A stretch of DNA of 64,000 nt from Toxorhynchites rutilus septentrionalis (lineage: Eukaryota; Arthropoda; Insecta; Diptera; Culicidae). Below the pieces are notes generated by a model. The model was given only the letters and a program-made list of their open reading frames with translations, did no database searches and had not been told where the DNA came from. The translations under genes and the position numbers were made by a program. Below, piece after piece: positions 8,852-21,622 of the stretch; position 1 is the stretch's first letter, and each line of letters starts with the position of its first letter. Location: NCBI RefSeq assembly GCF_029784135.1, contig NC_073746.1:163264108-163328107 (forward strand), in the 5' to 3' direction.

Positions 8852-10678
8852 ATGGTGGACGTCCCCGGCTCCGCACCTACGGTGTGGGGCCATAAAGGCG
8901 GTGCGAACTACCGTAATATTCAAGGCAGTTATTCAGGAGCAACGTTACCAGAACATATGGATCCGGCTGGTGAACACGGTGAGCTTATTGTACTGCGCAT
9001 TACTGGTGTTGGCGATGACGGTAAAGATAAGAATCTCCCCCCGCCCCTTTTCTCATTCGCAAATCTATTGAGAGCTGTGTTAAAGAAATCGAGGGCTTAT
9101 GCCCTTAAAGTTCGTAATAAAAAAAGCGGAGGCTCTGTCACAGCTGACACAATTATCTGATGGTACAAACGTCAAGGTCACCTACCAAAAACACTTGAAC
9201 AGCACCAAGTGTGTTGTTAGTTGCGCACAAACAATTAATATGTCGGAGGAGGACATTGTGGACTGCCTCAAAGACCAAAAAGTGACAGCGACTAGCAGAC
9301 TCAAACGACGGACCGGTCCAGACGCGATAGAAAACACTCCTGCGTTAATCCTGACAGTTAATGGTACATGTACACCTGAATTAATCTATTTTGGCTATCT
9401 GCGAGTAAGAACGAGGCCGTATTACCCGTCGCCCATGCGATGCTTTAATTGCTGGGCATTTGGTCACACAAAAACAAAGTGTAGACAAAACACGCCAACC
9501 TGTGGGAATTGTTCCGTAACCCATGTGATTCCAGCGGAAGGAGGCAGTCCTGGATCGAAGAATAAATGACCTGGTGAAAAAAATAGAAGAAAAAGATCTT
9601 ACCATCGCGAACATGGCCGCTTCAATGGAGTTACAACGCATCGAGGCGTTAAAAAACACGGAGATGATCAAGTCTCTGGTGGATAAAATCGATCAGATGG
9701 CCAACACACTAGCGGCCATGGAGTAACGATTGACCCAGAAGGACAAAATCATCACTCTGCAACAGAAGAAGATATCTAGAGCCAGGTCATTATTGCCCCA
9801 AACAAAAAGTGCCGAAACATCCGGGTTAACAAAAGACACCCATTCCAGACCTTCCTCCTTGTTCAACACCCCTACATCCTCCCGACCGGCCAAATCCACA
9901 AGTATAATACCACAAAACTCCAGCTTGGTCATCTACTCCGACTCCGACATAGAATCCATCGAACTAGATGACACGCTTATGAAAACACAATCTCCGTCTA
10001 CACCAGTACTTCTTACCAGCTTACCAGCCTGGAGATCGAACTACAAATGCAACACCCTCGAATAAAAGAAAACCCGAATCCCCGCTTATACAACCACCGA
10101 AGAACATTCGTCAGAGATCGTCAACAGTAGGCAAGCAACCCGCCTTGCCTCCAGATAACACTCGACCCAATCAGCGATCAGACTCTCAATACCCACCGCC
10201 GACTAGTGGTAAGGACCGTCAGCCCAAATAGTGTTTCGTCCAACTCTTACCTCACCTGTCGCCAACCACTACTCCACCAATCAGCTCTCCGGTAAGGGTG
10301 GCAACACCTATTCCCCGACGAACTACGTGGGAATTGTACCTGAACTCGGGACGCACAAGGGTGGCAACACCTGTTCCCTGAAGGACCACGTGGGACCAGC
10401 ACCACAAATTGGGACGCACAAGGGCGGTAACGTCTATTCCCCGAAGGACTGCGTGGGAACTGCTTCAGATCTCGGGACGCACAAGAGTGGAATCAGTGGA
10501 ATCTCGTTCCACGATCGATTTCACTGGAGTTTCTTCTTCCGACATTGTGCAACTTCCGTTACCCTGTGTCATTACCACCGAAGTATCCATCGCCAAATCA
10601 CAAAGTAGCGCAGAGGATTGCAGTGACGCCGAACCGTTTTTTTCCGCCGTCGGGTCAAGTGAACGAACGCTGGTTTAG
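8852..10678 (+). pseudogene. ORF1 (gag-like, zinc knuckle) pseudogene, I-clade copy 2
   Basis: ORF1 of I-clade elements is a nucleic-acid-binding protein that coats element RNA. The ATG at 8852 has a very strong context (GCCGCCATGG). The N-terminal part (MVDVPGSAPTVWG onward) is in one frame up to a run of seven A near 9119-9125. Beyond it the frame shifts and gives VKVTYQKHLNSTK, SEEDIVDCLKDQKV, TPALILTVNGT, YLRVRTRPYYPSPM and a CCHC knuckle CFNCWAFGHTKTKC, followed by a half knuckle CGNCSVTH. Stops follow at 9567-9569 and 9724-9726. A coiled-coil remnant lies between 9570 and 9720, then Ser/Thr-rich pieces (LVIYSDSDIESIE). The last recognisable piece, GVSSSDIVQLPLPCVI, ends at 10678. Confidence 0.85.
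10297..10485 (+). repeat. Three 63-bp tandem repeats in the ORF1-ORF2 linker, I-clade copy 2
   Basis: Exactly three units of 63 bp, each beginning GGTGGCAACAC or a close variant and ending CGGGACGCACAAG or a close variant. The length is a multiple of three, and in one frame each reads as a 21-residue unit starting GGN and ending GTHK. The units differ by several substitutions, so this is an old minisatellite inherited with the element. 10486-10979 holds frame-shifted remnants only. Confidence 0.85.
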
Positions 10679-10979
10679 AATTCTACTCCCAGTTCCCGAG
10701 CACCGCTGTCTCGTTCGACAATACCACATATCGTTGCCATTGCGATCCTTCCAGCTGCCGACACAACACCATCCACAGTTGATGTCCCAATCCGCCGAAG
10801 ATCCGCTCGTCTCGCCGCCAGGGCTAAGCCGGCCGCCACAACCACTCCACTTGAAGCTCATGCCAGGCCTGTCTCGCCTATGCCAGCCGAAGCGAGGTCC
10901 GATGCCAATATCTATGATGCATGGAGACGTAGCCGAGGAGATCCCACGCAAGCTATGGCCGGGAGTTAAAGCTCCCCAA

Positions 10980-13900
10980 ATGAACCTCACCATCTTTCCT
11001 CGGCTGCTTCCGAGTGGAATGGCTGCCCAACCTGTTATCGTCGGTGGAGTTCCACCGGGAATCATCACATCCAGTACCACTACATATCTGATTCCCCACC
11101 ACACCGCCCATCACCAGGAAAGTATGTCCACCAACACATCCACCAACCTCGCTCTGCAATGGAACATCAATGGACTGTACAACAACTTGGGAGAACTGGA
11201 GACCCTTGACCGAGAGTTATGTCCGTCCATCATCGCACTCCAAGAGATAAATCGAGTTTCCCCAACAAACATACAGAAAATTGTCGGGGTTAAATTCCAC
11301 TGGCACACTAAGCGGGGCTCCGTTTTGCAACACTCTGTTGCTTTGGGTGTCCGGAGAAACATTCTCCATTTGCGAAAAACAAATATCCACTGACCTGCCA
11401 ATAATAGCCGTCCAAATCGAGGCCCCGATTCCGGTGACCATCATTTGTATATACCTGCCATGAGGCATAATCCCGGAACTACGACGGAAGCTGCTTGAGG
11501 CGTTAGCAAGCTTGGAGGACCCAAAAATCATCTTGGGGGACTTCAATGCTCATCACCGCAACTGGGGAATTCAAACACCAAATGTCAGAGGGAATATCAT
11601 CGCCTACCTCTTAGAGGTGATGGAGCTCTCGGTCTTAAATGACGGCACTGACACTTTCCGTAGAGGTACGAGCAACACAGCCTTTGATATTTCAGCAGCT
11701 AATCTCAACTTGGTGGATAGGTTAGGGTGGAACAAAGCCGACGACATTCATGGCAGTGACCATCACCCGATAACCATCAGCTTCAACGGCCCGCCGCCGC
11801 TCGCAACTCGCAGACCAAGATGGATCTTCGAAAGAGCTGACTGGACAGCTTTTCAAACATCTTCCGACTTCTTGATATATAGAGACAACCCAACCACCTT
11901 TGCCACTTTCAACAAAATCATTATGGAGGCGGCCGAAGCCTTCATCCCAAGAACGAAAACCACTCCGGGGAAGAAAGCGCTGCATTGATGGTCCGAGGAC
12001 ATCAAAGGGGAGGTCAAGAAGCGGAGAAAGTTTCTGCGTACGGCCAAACGACTACCAGCAGGAGACCCAATGAAGGAAGTTGCCATGAACAGGTATCGAG
12101 CGCAACATATCAGAGTACGGCGGTTAATCCGGAAGGTGAAGTTAGACAGTTGGACTGGTTTTCTAGAGTCTATCAACGAAAACCAGTCCTCTGCGGATCT
12201 TTGGCGCAAAGTAAACGCACTAAATGGGAAGAGAAGGTCACACAACCCCATTCGTCAAGGTATTACTAGGCTGTGTCTCCAACCTGCAGCGATCCGGTTG
12301 ATACTTCGAACACGCTCGGTGAATATTTCGCGGGATTGTCCTCGATCTCCGAATATGAGCCCGATTTCATCCGTCGACAGGGTGCGGGTATCACTTCGGT
12401 CAGCAACTTTGTGGTCCCTGTGAGTCATCCTAATAATCCTCTAAATCGGAACTTCATCATCGAGGAACTTTCTGTCGCCCTATGTTCCGCAAAAAGTCAA
12501 CTGGCCCTGACGGTATCGGCTACAAGATGAAACATGGAATACACACGAATTTCCCGAGGGTTGGAGACACAGCCTAGAAATACCGTCGTCGGTCAAAGCA
12601 GCAACAACGTGAAAGGCTACTGTCCAATTTCCTTAACCTCCTGTTCATCCAAGATCCTGGAAAGAATGGCGAATAGGCGCCTGGTGACCTTTCTAACGGA
12701 AAATAGAAAATTGCACTATCAACAGTTCGCCTTCCGACCAGGTATGGGCACCAACAACAACTTCGCGACCCTCGGAGACGTGATAGCCGAAGCCAACAGG
12801 AACCGTCAGCACATGTAGAGAACCTTTGAGGTCAAAATTGGTAACATCAGCTCCCGAGCTTTCCAAAAGGAAACAGGAGTACCTCAAGGTTCTGTCCTTG
12901 TCGTCACCCTCTTTCTCGTCGCCATGAGTAGCCTGTTCCAGGTCCTGCCTGGGAGAGTCTTCGTGTTTGTCTACGCGGACGACACTCTTTTGATGGCAGT
13001 GAGTGACACCCATAGGATTCCAAGCATCAGAATACAGGCAGCTACCAATGCCATCGGCCGGTGGGCGGCCGAGAGAGGATTTAGACTTTCAGCGCAGAAG
13101 AGCGACCAGAAGAGCGACCATACAGACATCAGGGTCCCAACTCCAGGGTCAAGCTATACAAAAACAACATTCCCCGCCGGAAAACGCTAAAGATCCTTGG
13201 AGTGTTTGTTGACCACAAACGTAACTTCCTCCGCCATTTCGAGGAAGTTAAGAACAGCTGTGCCACCCGGTTGAATCTATTGAAAACCATTTTCAAACCG
13301 CACCGAAGCAACAACAGAAATATCCGGCTACAGGTGGCCAAAGCCATCATCAGCAGCCGCCTCACTTATGGCCTTGAACTGACGTGTTTGGCTGGAGACA
13401 AGCTCCCAAAATCTCTGGCACCGATTTACAACAAAGCACTACTGACTGTCTCCGGTCTCCTGCCAACACCAGCTGCCTCTGTCTGCGCTAAAATTGGAGA
13501 ACCTCCTTTCGATCTAATCACAGACTCGGCGATCGTAGTCAGGACTGCCAGTTTCTTGTCAAAAACTAGCGGTAGAGGGGAGACCCACCTAACCGCCCTT
13601 AGCAACACGATCCTGCAGCGTTTGGCGCATCCCAACCTCCCCCCGGTGGCAAAACAATCCTGGTTTGGTGCGAACGACTGGAGGTTCCCAACTGTTCTCG
13701 TCGAGAACGGTATTCGGGACAACTTTCGAGCCGGGACGTGCTCGATCGGTCTGCTAGAATATTTCAAGGCCATCATAGCGGAAAAATACCGTCTCCACGA
13801 GATCAGATACTCGGACGGCTCAAAAGGACCATCGGGAGTTGGATTTGGGGTGAGCGATAATAAGAATAGTCTGATTTCCAGCAAGAAACTCGCGGACATC

Positions 13901-14491
13901 TGCCAGGTCTTCTCGTCCGAAGTGGTCGGCATCATCGAGGCAACTACAACTTCATCTTCCAAGCCGTTGTTGGTCGTCTCCGATTCGGCAAGCGCCATTG
14001 ATGCCATCGGTGCGACCACGTCCAAACATCCATGGGTACAGGCCATCAGGAAGTATATATTGCCCGACACTGTGCTCATGTGGGTCCCCGGACACAACGG
14101 CATCGCAGGGAATGAAGCGGCTGACCGGTTTGCCGGAATCGGTCACACAAGACCGTTCTTCATTCGGGATGTGCCGCTTGACGATGTGAAGTTGTGGATC
14201 TCCAACTCTTTCCGCACCTTTTGGACCGAAAGGTGGTTCGCAGAGAGGAGGCAGTTCCTCAGAAAAGTCAAGGGCACTATTATCAGGTTTGACGATGTTA
14301 AAGGAATGAGAGAACAACGAATCCTGTCCAGACTGAGGACCGGTCACTGCTCGGTCTCACACGGATTCAATAGAGGACCCTCCCATCTACTCTGCGACCT
14401 CTACCAAATCCACAACTCCGCGAACACTTCTTGTGTGGTTGCCCGAAATTTGATGATCTGCGAAACCTTCATGGAATCAGCGGGAGTGTAA
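10980..14491 (+). pseudogene. ORF2 pseudogene, I-clade copy 2
   Basis: Same domain order and most of the same breaks as copy 1: endonuclease pieces from about 11150 to 11790, RT pieces 12600-13000, RNase H about 13810-14140, stop at 14491. It lacks RT motif A (stop at 12816-12818) and the same 16-bp segment as copy 1. A private 12-bp tandem duplication of cagaagagcgac lies near 13097-13120. A private change of TTT AAG to TTA AAG near 10967 removes a stop, so here a frame from the linker runs unbroken into the endonuclease and ends at 11393. Confidence 0.9.
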
Positions 14492-14917
14492 GAGACATCT
14501 TAAGGGACGATCCAGCAAGAGTAGCACCGCTTGTCTGCTACCTAAAAGATGCAGAACTATTTTTTAAGATCTAGCGTCTGAACAATGGATCAGACAAGAA
14601 GATCCTTGTTCCTTCCCCTCCACGATGAAGGGGAATAAGAACGCTTCGGCATCTTCAACGGCACGGATTCCTCTCCACTGGCCTGGAGCCATGGGTCGAG
14701 GACATCCTTGCCATCTGGTCCAACAAGCAAACAGCAAGTTCTTCGTTAAGTTATGTTTCGCAAAAGGATTTTTATGTGTTTAATTTTTACGTCCAATTTT
14801 TATGTGATAATTTTATGTGCAATCTGTTCCCAACGAAACCTTGCGGCAATGCCGTCGATAAAGAGGCGAACCAGCCCAGGAGGCTGAAAACCTCTCAAAT
14901 AAAGAATAACAAAAAAA

Positions 14918-15256
14918 TCCTATTCGTTCGAAAATCAGAATAAGGGTGATAAACGAGCGACTTGAAAAAATAACAACGTAGTTCTACGTCAACAATGCGG
15001 TCGTATCTTGGACATAACCTCCTATAACTTTTTTCTTTCTATTATACAAGCGTTCAATCATAAAACTATTGCATAGCATGGAGAAACGATATGGATAAAT
15101 GGGAAAAAATTTAATGAAACAGTATAAATTACATATTAAAGAATTTTATTTCAAATTAACAATTCATTTATTGAACAACAAAAGTTAGAAACAAAATTTC
15201 AAAAAAGTGTCATTGTCCAAAAATACACGCTCTGTAGGATTCGCCTGGATCATCTA
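14918..15256. other. Host flank, cassette B
   Basis: As in cassette A: the ACGTAG-TT-CTACGT inverted repeat and the minus-strand polyadenylation signal, no gene. It shares cgacttgaaaaa with cassette D, where A, C and E have cgacttaaaaa. Confidence 0.55.
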
Positions 15257-16349
15257 TCATCTATCATTGGAAAGGAAATCGCTCGCTTGGTCCATCATCT
15301 GTGAGAAATAAATAATAATGTTACAAATTTGTAAATCATATAACTTTGAAATAAATACTCATGTCACATATCCTGTCTGTCATTTGTTGATAGCTGAGTC
15401 ATCCGAAAAGGGCAACCCTAGCCAATAAGGCTCTCAGAAACTCAGAAAGAAACAAGAGAAAGAAATATTAGTAATATTTTAAACGAAAAAACGAAAAAAT
15501 AAATAAATAAAATATGAACTGGTAATAATAAATCAAATCCGCAACAGTATATAGAAAGATATAAAAAATAAATGCATGTGGAATAAAACAAAACTACAGA
15601 AAATGTAATACGACAATAACAATAAATAAATAGAATGAAATCATCCAAAGATCAAATGTTTCTTATGGAAAAAATAATAAACTGGTAACAATAAAATAAA
15701 TCCGCTACAGTATATAGAAAGATATAAAAAAATGAATGCAACAAAAAACGAAACCAATATGTACAATAGAACTCGCAACAACAACAAAAAATCAAACAAT
15801 AAATATTTAACAACTAATAACTCTGTCATCCGATCCATATATGCTTTAAGGGAAAAGCGACTGCGCCACCTCGCCTACCATAAGGATTATAAATTTAAAA
15901 CAACATCGCTTTAGAAACTTTACCTCTTTCTCAGCTTTCAGTCGTCGATTTTCCTGCCGCAATTTTATATTTTCCGCTTCCATCCTCCGAAGTTCTCCTA
16001 TAAGATTCCTGTTCTGGACAATCATATATTCCAACTCCGTTGCATCTACTGGTTCCCAGTAGTACAAATCTTCATCATCATCGACAAAAATTGTTTCACT
16101 GGGCACCAGTGGCGGAGGAACTTCATCCTCGATCATCACTTCGTTTTGATGCATCTGGATCCGAATTGGCTGTAAATAAAAGTTTTGTTAACACTGTACA
16201 CACTCAGAAATATTTTTTCCTACCTTGATATCTTCATTCTGTGGTTTTCCACTACGTCTTTCATAACTTCCTGGTTCGCGGTTGGCCCAAGAACGCGTTG
16301 GAACCCTCAAGCTGACTGGAATCCTCGATGTAACGGTACCTCGCTTCAT
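15257..16349 (-). CDS. Three-exon coiled-coil protein gene, copy B
   Basis: Exons 16224-16349, 15924-16169 and 15257-15298, all splice sites intact. The predicted 137-aa protein carries Asp in the acidic run (FVDDDEDL), as in C, D and E, and differs from copy A only there. No stop or frameshift is seen in any exon. Confidence 0.6.
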
Positions 16350-17073
16350 TTTGTGTGGTGATGGGATTATAACTGCTTCTCTCTTGATAATTATAATCCT
16401 CAGTGGAGAAAATGTTTGCATCAACACAATGCTTGCTTCGATTGAATCAAAACTTGGAAAATGGCACTAGCCTGCTTTGCACTGTTTTTTTTATCTCGTT
16501 ATTGTATCTTACATTATGTGAAAAATGACTTTGGTGTGATTTTGAGGTTGATGAAACATAAAATAGTTACTGATTCTTAATTAGTTTTTAGATACTAAAA
16601 ATGAAATGTTATTTTTCAACAATATAGGATCGGAGTTTAACAATTGTTTCTTGTTACGATCAAGCAAAAGCTATAAATAATTAATTTATTGGATAATCAT
16701 GGATTTTCTTTTCGGTCGTTCTGTTACCATATCGCATATTTAACATAGTAATCTATTGCTTTGTTTGCAAACTGCGGTAACGAAATATTTTATGTATTTT
16801 CCTAGAATTTGAAAAAGTATGTGACTACAAAATGGTCTGTAACGAAAATGAAATCTGACATCCCTACCAACAACCGAAGGAACGAACCGTACAGAATACC
16901 AATCCCAAAATACCAATACACCTTCTTGAAACCACATCACTTTTGCAAGTGTCAAAACAGTGCCGAAATTATTGACGTGTAAGTTTCTTATCACATCAAC
17001 AATTGGCAGCGAAAACTGTCTGTTTCTATGAAAAAATATTTAATTTCCTCCTGACAGTAGTAAATATTCGCTG
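16350..17073. promoter_or_regulatory. Divergent intergenic region, cassette B
   Basis: Contains the presumed promoters of the coiled-coil gene and p115 and the p115 5' UTR intron. A 4-bp deletion near 16563 (aaaatagttactg for aaaattaatagttactg) is shared with cassette D but not with A, C or E. Confidence 0.5.
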
Positions 17074-18057
17074 ATGAACTTTATAAAAAGTGGTTTGCAG
17101 TCAGTGCTGGGTTCTCAGGAACCTGGGGCGCTGCAAAGTGGTGCCAAAACTGTATGAAACAACGAAATTTGGGTCAGAAACTCATTCTAAACCTTTTAAA
17201 TTATTATGCCCCTCTGGAACAGGTAGAACAAGTGAGTGCTTCGACACTACTCGAGGATCGCCGCGATGCTTGCAGAGCGCTCAGGGCTCTTTCGAAAAAA
17301 ATATCGCGTGGAAGTGGGAGCCCAAGGTATGCACGCTCTTCTCCAAGTCATGGAAATGGATAGAGCCGATCCGGAGATAATTGGGTACTGCTTGGACACC
17401 CTCTGTCATATCACTTCTCAGGAACAGTTCGAAGAAGACAACCCGGACAACCCAAGCGTGACGGTCAACATAGGAGAACAATTTACGGAGATGTTCCTCA
17501 AGTCGAACGAGAATGTGAGCTTGATTTTGAATTGTCTGGAAGAGTACGATTTTTGGGTTCGCTGGTCGGCTATTAAGTTGTTGACCAGTTTGTTAGCGAA
17601 CAAAACGAAGGACATACAGGAAATCGTTCTTGTTAGCCCAATGGACGTTTCCAAGTTGATGGATTTGCTGGTTGACAGCCGAGAAGTTATTAGAAATGAT
17701 GTATTGCTACTGTTGATACAGATTACCAAAGGAAACGCAAACATCCAAAAAATTGTAGCTTTTGAAAATGCTTTTGATCGATTGTTTGATGTTATCAAGG
17801 AGGAAGGATGCGCAGATGGTGGAATTGTCGTGGAGGATTGTTTATTTCTGATGATGAACTTGCTTAAAAACATTCCCAGTAATCAGCAGTTCTTCAAAGA
17901 AGGATCCTACATCCAGCGGTTGGCGCCAATGTTTGTTATTTCACAGGTTTCGTCACTAACTTCCGGTCAACTTTTGTGCGTGGGACTGTTCAGCAACCAT
18001 CCGCTCTCCAATTGGTTCTCGGCTGTTTCTTTAGCGCATGCCCTCATTGTTAGTTAA
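17074..18057 (+). pseudogene. Uso1: p115/Uso1 fragment, copy B
   Basis: Start codon 17074, first exon 17074-17151, then the 71-nt intron. The seven-A run near 17296 again splits the frame. Downstream of it the frame is open for 263 codons from an ATG at 17266 to the stop at 18057, covering the armadillo head from YRVEVGAQG through SYIQRLAPMF and the displaced SGQLLCVGLFSN segment. One private change is Leu to Ile in LLLIQITKG. The N-terminal 40 or so residues lie in another frame, so a normal p115 head cannot be made without a frame change. Confidence 0.9.
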
Positions 18058-18922
18058 GCGAGAAGGTAATCATGTTGAGTTCAATGGCCGAGTATTGGCT
18101 AACTTCAATTCAACCGTACGATAGTATGATAAGGATTTGCGACATGAATGTAGCCATTGTAATATCGTGTTGGCATTATATTGTAGAACCAATGGTAAAC
18201 TAGATTAATGTTCTTTTTCGAACAGGCGACTTCATTTTGGTGGGTGATTTGATGCGATCTATCACGCTGTTGCATTACAAGCAAATGGGAGTAGTTGTGA
18301 GGAGATCGATTTCAACCAAATTTCTCAAAACTATTGATACCAAATTTCTCAAAACTATTGATACATTGGATGACGATGCGTTCCTTGGGTGGACAACAGC
18401 AAGTATCTATTTGTTTGCCTAAAAGATGGGTAAGTAGGATTTCCGTAGCTCTGTTTATCATAAGAACACTTTTTGTATTTTTTTTAAGGACCACAACAAC
18501 GGGCGACGAACGATAGCAAATGCCAGAGGTTCCTCAATTCATGCCATGGTTCGCTCGTGATGCAAAACATTGGTGAGCGAACGACGCTGACAACGGGCTG
18601 TGTGCTATTTGGCACGGTCTGATCACAAATAACACTCGATTATTATGAATTTCTTCGAAAGTTACGGGAAAGTTTGATACAATCAAATCTGTTGGTAAGA
18701 CTGATTATTCGTATTGGCGTAGTTTCCATACCGAAATGGAAACGGAACGTTGCGAGGGATTTATTGATGGAGGATGGATAGTGGATAGTGGATAGTTTTC
18801 TGGATTTAACTCGGGAAATATATACGATGCATTGGGATTGCAGATCGACGGGGATGGAACTAAGAAGGAAGCGGCCGTAGATGATAAAATCAAGATTGTA
18901 GAAGACCTAACATGGACACATC
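18058..18922 (+). pseudogene. DDB1: DDB1 C-terminal fragment, copy B
   Basis: Same pieces and breaks as copy A. Around 18317-18364 the AVTI-coding bases are replaced by a second copy of a 24-bp segment (accaaatttctcaaaactat plus tgat), so the segment appears twice in a row. Copy C shares this change; A, D and E do not. The intron corresponding to 7583-7641 is retained. Confidence 0.9.
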
Positions 18923-19212
18923 AGGATGTCCAGTGTTGGTCATGATTATTGAATGAATGCTATCAGTTGCTATAGTTGCGAAAAATAATTTCATGTTTGT
19001 AGGATAATAAAGAAATTCCAGTAAACGTATTGTTTACTACACATTATTTGAATTCGAATAGTCATGAACGACGGATTTCTCAAAATTATCTATGAGTTTT
19101 ATCAAAACTTTATTATTTTTGGGAAGAAACGTGGAACATTCAGGGCAAGAGCGGGGATGTTGATCGAATCGTGATGCGTGTTTGGATTTGATGCTCTTTG
19201 AGTCGGTAGATA

Positions 19213-19540
19213 TCAACCTGATTGCACTGCTGACGCTCCCTTGTATTCACTGTAAGAAGAATATTGAAATATGTTATGAGATACAATTTGAATGAAATAT
19301 AGTGATCAGGTATACCTATAAGGTTGGATATTTCCTAGCGTTTGTAACTTCTCATCGGACTTGACACTATCAAGTCTCAAATCATATTCTGGAGAAATGT
19401 CGACCTTACGAATTAATAAATAGGTTAGTTGATCTTGGAATGCGATCATATTACTTATTCTTATTCGACAGCTTCTTTCGCTCAAGCTGATCCTGCAGCG
19501 CGATGCCTTTCTTGAACTCAACCGTGAACTGAAAGACCAT
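19213..19540 (-). CDS. Possible small two-exon gene (40 aa), copy B
   Basis: Exons 19455-19540 and 19213-19249, with the same splice signals and predicted peptide as copy A. Low confidence for the same reasons. Confidence 0.3.
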
Positions 19541-19695
19541 TTGTAATGTCGAGGAATACTAGCTGCAGCACGGTAAGATCACGAGGCAGACGTACCGGTC
19601 ATCGGGTAGGGGTCGAGCCTCCCTCGCAGTGCGTGATGATAAAAAAACATTTTAGTGGTGTCTGGCAGTGATTGAGTAGCCGCTGGGCCGCCGCT

Positions 19696-21520
19696 ATGGT
19701 GGACGTCCCCGGCTCCGCACCTACGGTGTGGGGCCATAAAGGCGGTGCGAACTACCGTAATATTCAAGGCAGTTATTCAGGAGCAACGTTACCAGAACAT
19801 ATGGATCCGGCTGGTGAACACGGTGAGCTTATTGTACTGCGCATTACTGGTGTTGGCGATGACGGTAAAGATAAGAATCTCCCCCCGCCCCTTTTCTCAT
19901 TCGCAAATCTATTGAGAGCTGTGTTAAAGAAATCGAGGGCTTATGCCCTTAAAGTTCGTAATAAAAAAAAGCGGAGGCTCTGTCACAGCTGACACAATTA
20001 TCTGATGGTACAAACGTCAAGGTCACCTACCAAAAACACTTGAACAGCACCAAGTGTGTTGTTAGTTGCGCACAAACAATTAATATGTCGGAGGAGGACA
20101 TTGTGGACTGCCTAAAAGACCAAAAAGTGACAGCGACTAGAAGACTCAAACGACGGACCGGTCCAGACGCGATAGAAAACACTCCTGCGTTAATCCTGAC
20201 AGTTAATGGTACATGTACACCTGAATTAATCTATTTTGGCTATCTGCGAGTAAGAACGAGGCCGTATTACCCGTCGCCCATGCAATGCTTTAATTGCTGG
20301 GCATTTGGTCACACAAAAACAAAGTGTAGACAAAACACGCCAACCTGTGGGAATTGTTCCGTAACCCATGTGATTCCAGCGGAAGGAGGCAGTCCTGGAT
20401 CGAAGAATAAATGACCTGGTGAAAAAAATAGAAAAAGATCTTACCATCGCGAACATGGCCGCTTCAATGGAGTTACAACGCATCGAGGCGTTAAAAAACA
20501 CGGAGATGATCAAGTCTCTGGTGGATAAAATCGATCAGATGGCCAACACACTAGCGGCCATGGAGTAACGATTGACCCAGAAGGACAAAATCATCACTCT
20601 GCAACAGAAGAAGATATCTAGAGCCAGGTCATTATTGCCCCAAACAAAAAGTGCCGAAACATCCGGGTTAACAAAAGACACCCATTCCAGACCTTCCTCC
20701 TTGTTCAACACCCCTACATCCTCCCGACCGGCCAAATCCACAAGTATAATACCACAAAACTCCAGCTTGGTCATCTACTCCGACTCCGACATAGAATCCA
20801 TCGAACTAGATGACACGCTTATGAAAACACAATCTCCGTCTACACCAGTACTTCTTACCAGCTTACCAGCCTGGAGATCGAACTACAAATGCAACACCCT
20901 CGAATAAAAGAAAACCCGAATCCCCGCTTATACAACCACCGAAGAACATTCGTCAGAGATCGTCAACAGTAGGCAAGCAACCCGCCTTGCCTCCAGATCA
21001 CACTCGACCCAATCAGCGATCAGACTCTCAATACCCACCGCCGACTAGTGGTAAGGACCGTCAGCCCAAATAGTGTATGGTCCAACTCTTACCTCACCTG
21101 TCGCCAACCACTACTCCACCAATCAGCTCTCCGGTAAGGGTGGCAACACCTATTCCCCGACGAACTACGTGGGAATTGTACCTGAACTCGGGACGCACAA
21201 GGGTGGCAACACCTGTTCCCTGAAGGACCACGTGGGACCAGCACCACAAATTGGGACGCACAAGGGCGGTAACGTCTATTCCCCGAAGGACTGCGTGGGA
21301 ACTGCTTCAGATCTCGGGACGCACAAGAGTGGAATCAGTGGAATCTCGTTCCACGATCGATTTCACTGGAGTTTCTTCTTCCGACATTGTGCAACTTCCG
21401 TTACCCTGTGTCATTACCACCGAAGTATCCATCGCCAAATCACAAAGTAGCGCAGAGGATTGCAGTGACGCCGAACCGTTTTTTTCCGCCGTCGGGTCAA
21501 GTGAACGAACGCTGGTTTAG
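19696..21520 (+). pseudogene. ORF1 pseudogene, I-clade copy 3
   Basis: ATG at 19696, with GCCGCTATGG in place of GCCGCCATGG. The A-run that breaks the frame has eight A here (near 19963-19970) against seven elsewhere, so the N-terminal piece ends at RNKKKRRLCHS. The zinc knuckle reads MQCFNCWAFGH, where copy 2 has MRCFNC. A 3-bp loss lies near 20431 (gaaaaagat for gaagaaaaagat). Confidence 0.85.
21139..21327 (+). repeat. 63-bp tandem repeats, I-clade copy 3
   Basis: Three units in the same arrangement as in copy 2, with no change in number. Confidence 0.85.
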
Positions 21521-21622
21521 AATTCTACTCCCAGTTCCCGAGCACCGCTGTCTCGTTCGACAATACCACATATCGTTGCCATTGCGATCCTTCCAGCTGC
21601 CGACACAACACCATCCACAGTT

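Larger units (their letters stand above)
8815..14917 (+). mobile_element. I-clade non-LTR retrotransposon, copy 2 (full span, dead)
   Basis: The only full-span copy without an insertion besides copies 4 and 5. The 5' end is not sharply defined and is placed just before the ORF1 leader. The 3' end is the A-run after ataaagaataac. Order: ORF1 with zinc knuckles, a linker with three 63-bp repeats, ORF2, and a 3' UTR of about 420 bp. No convincing target duplication flanks it, as expected if array formation went through the element itself. Confidence 0.88.

Noticed and set aside
8815..14917. Target-site duplication for the I-clade element
   Set aside because: No shared stretch longer than chance was found between the two flanks, and the 5' edge is not sharp.
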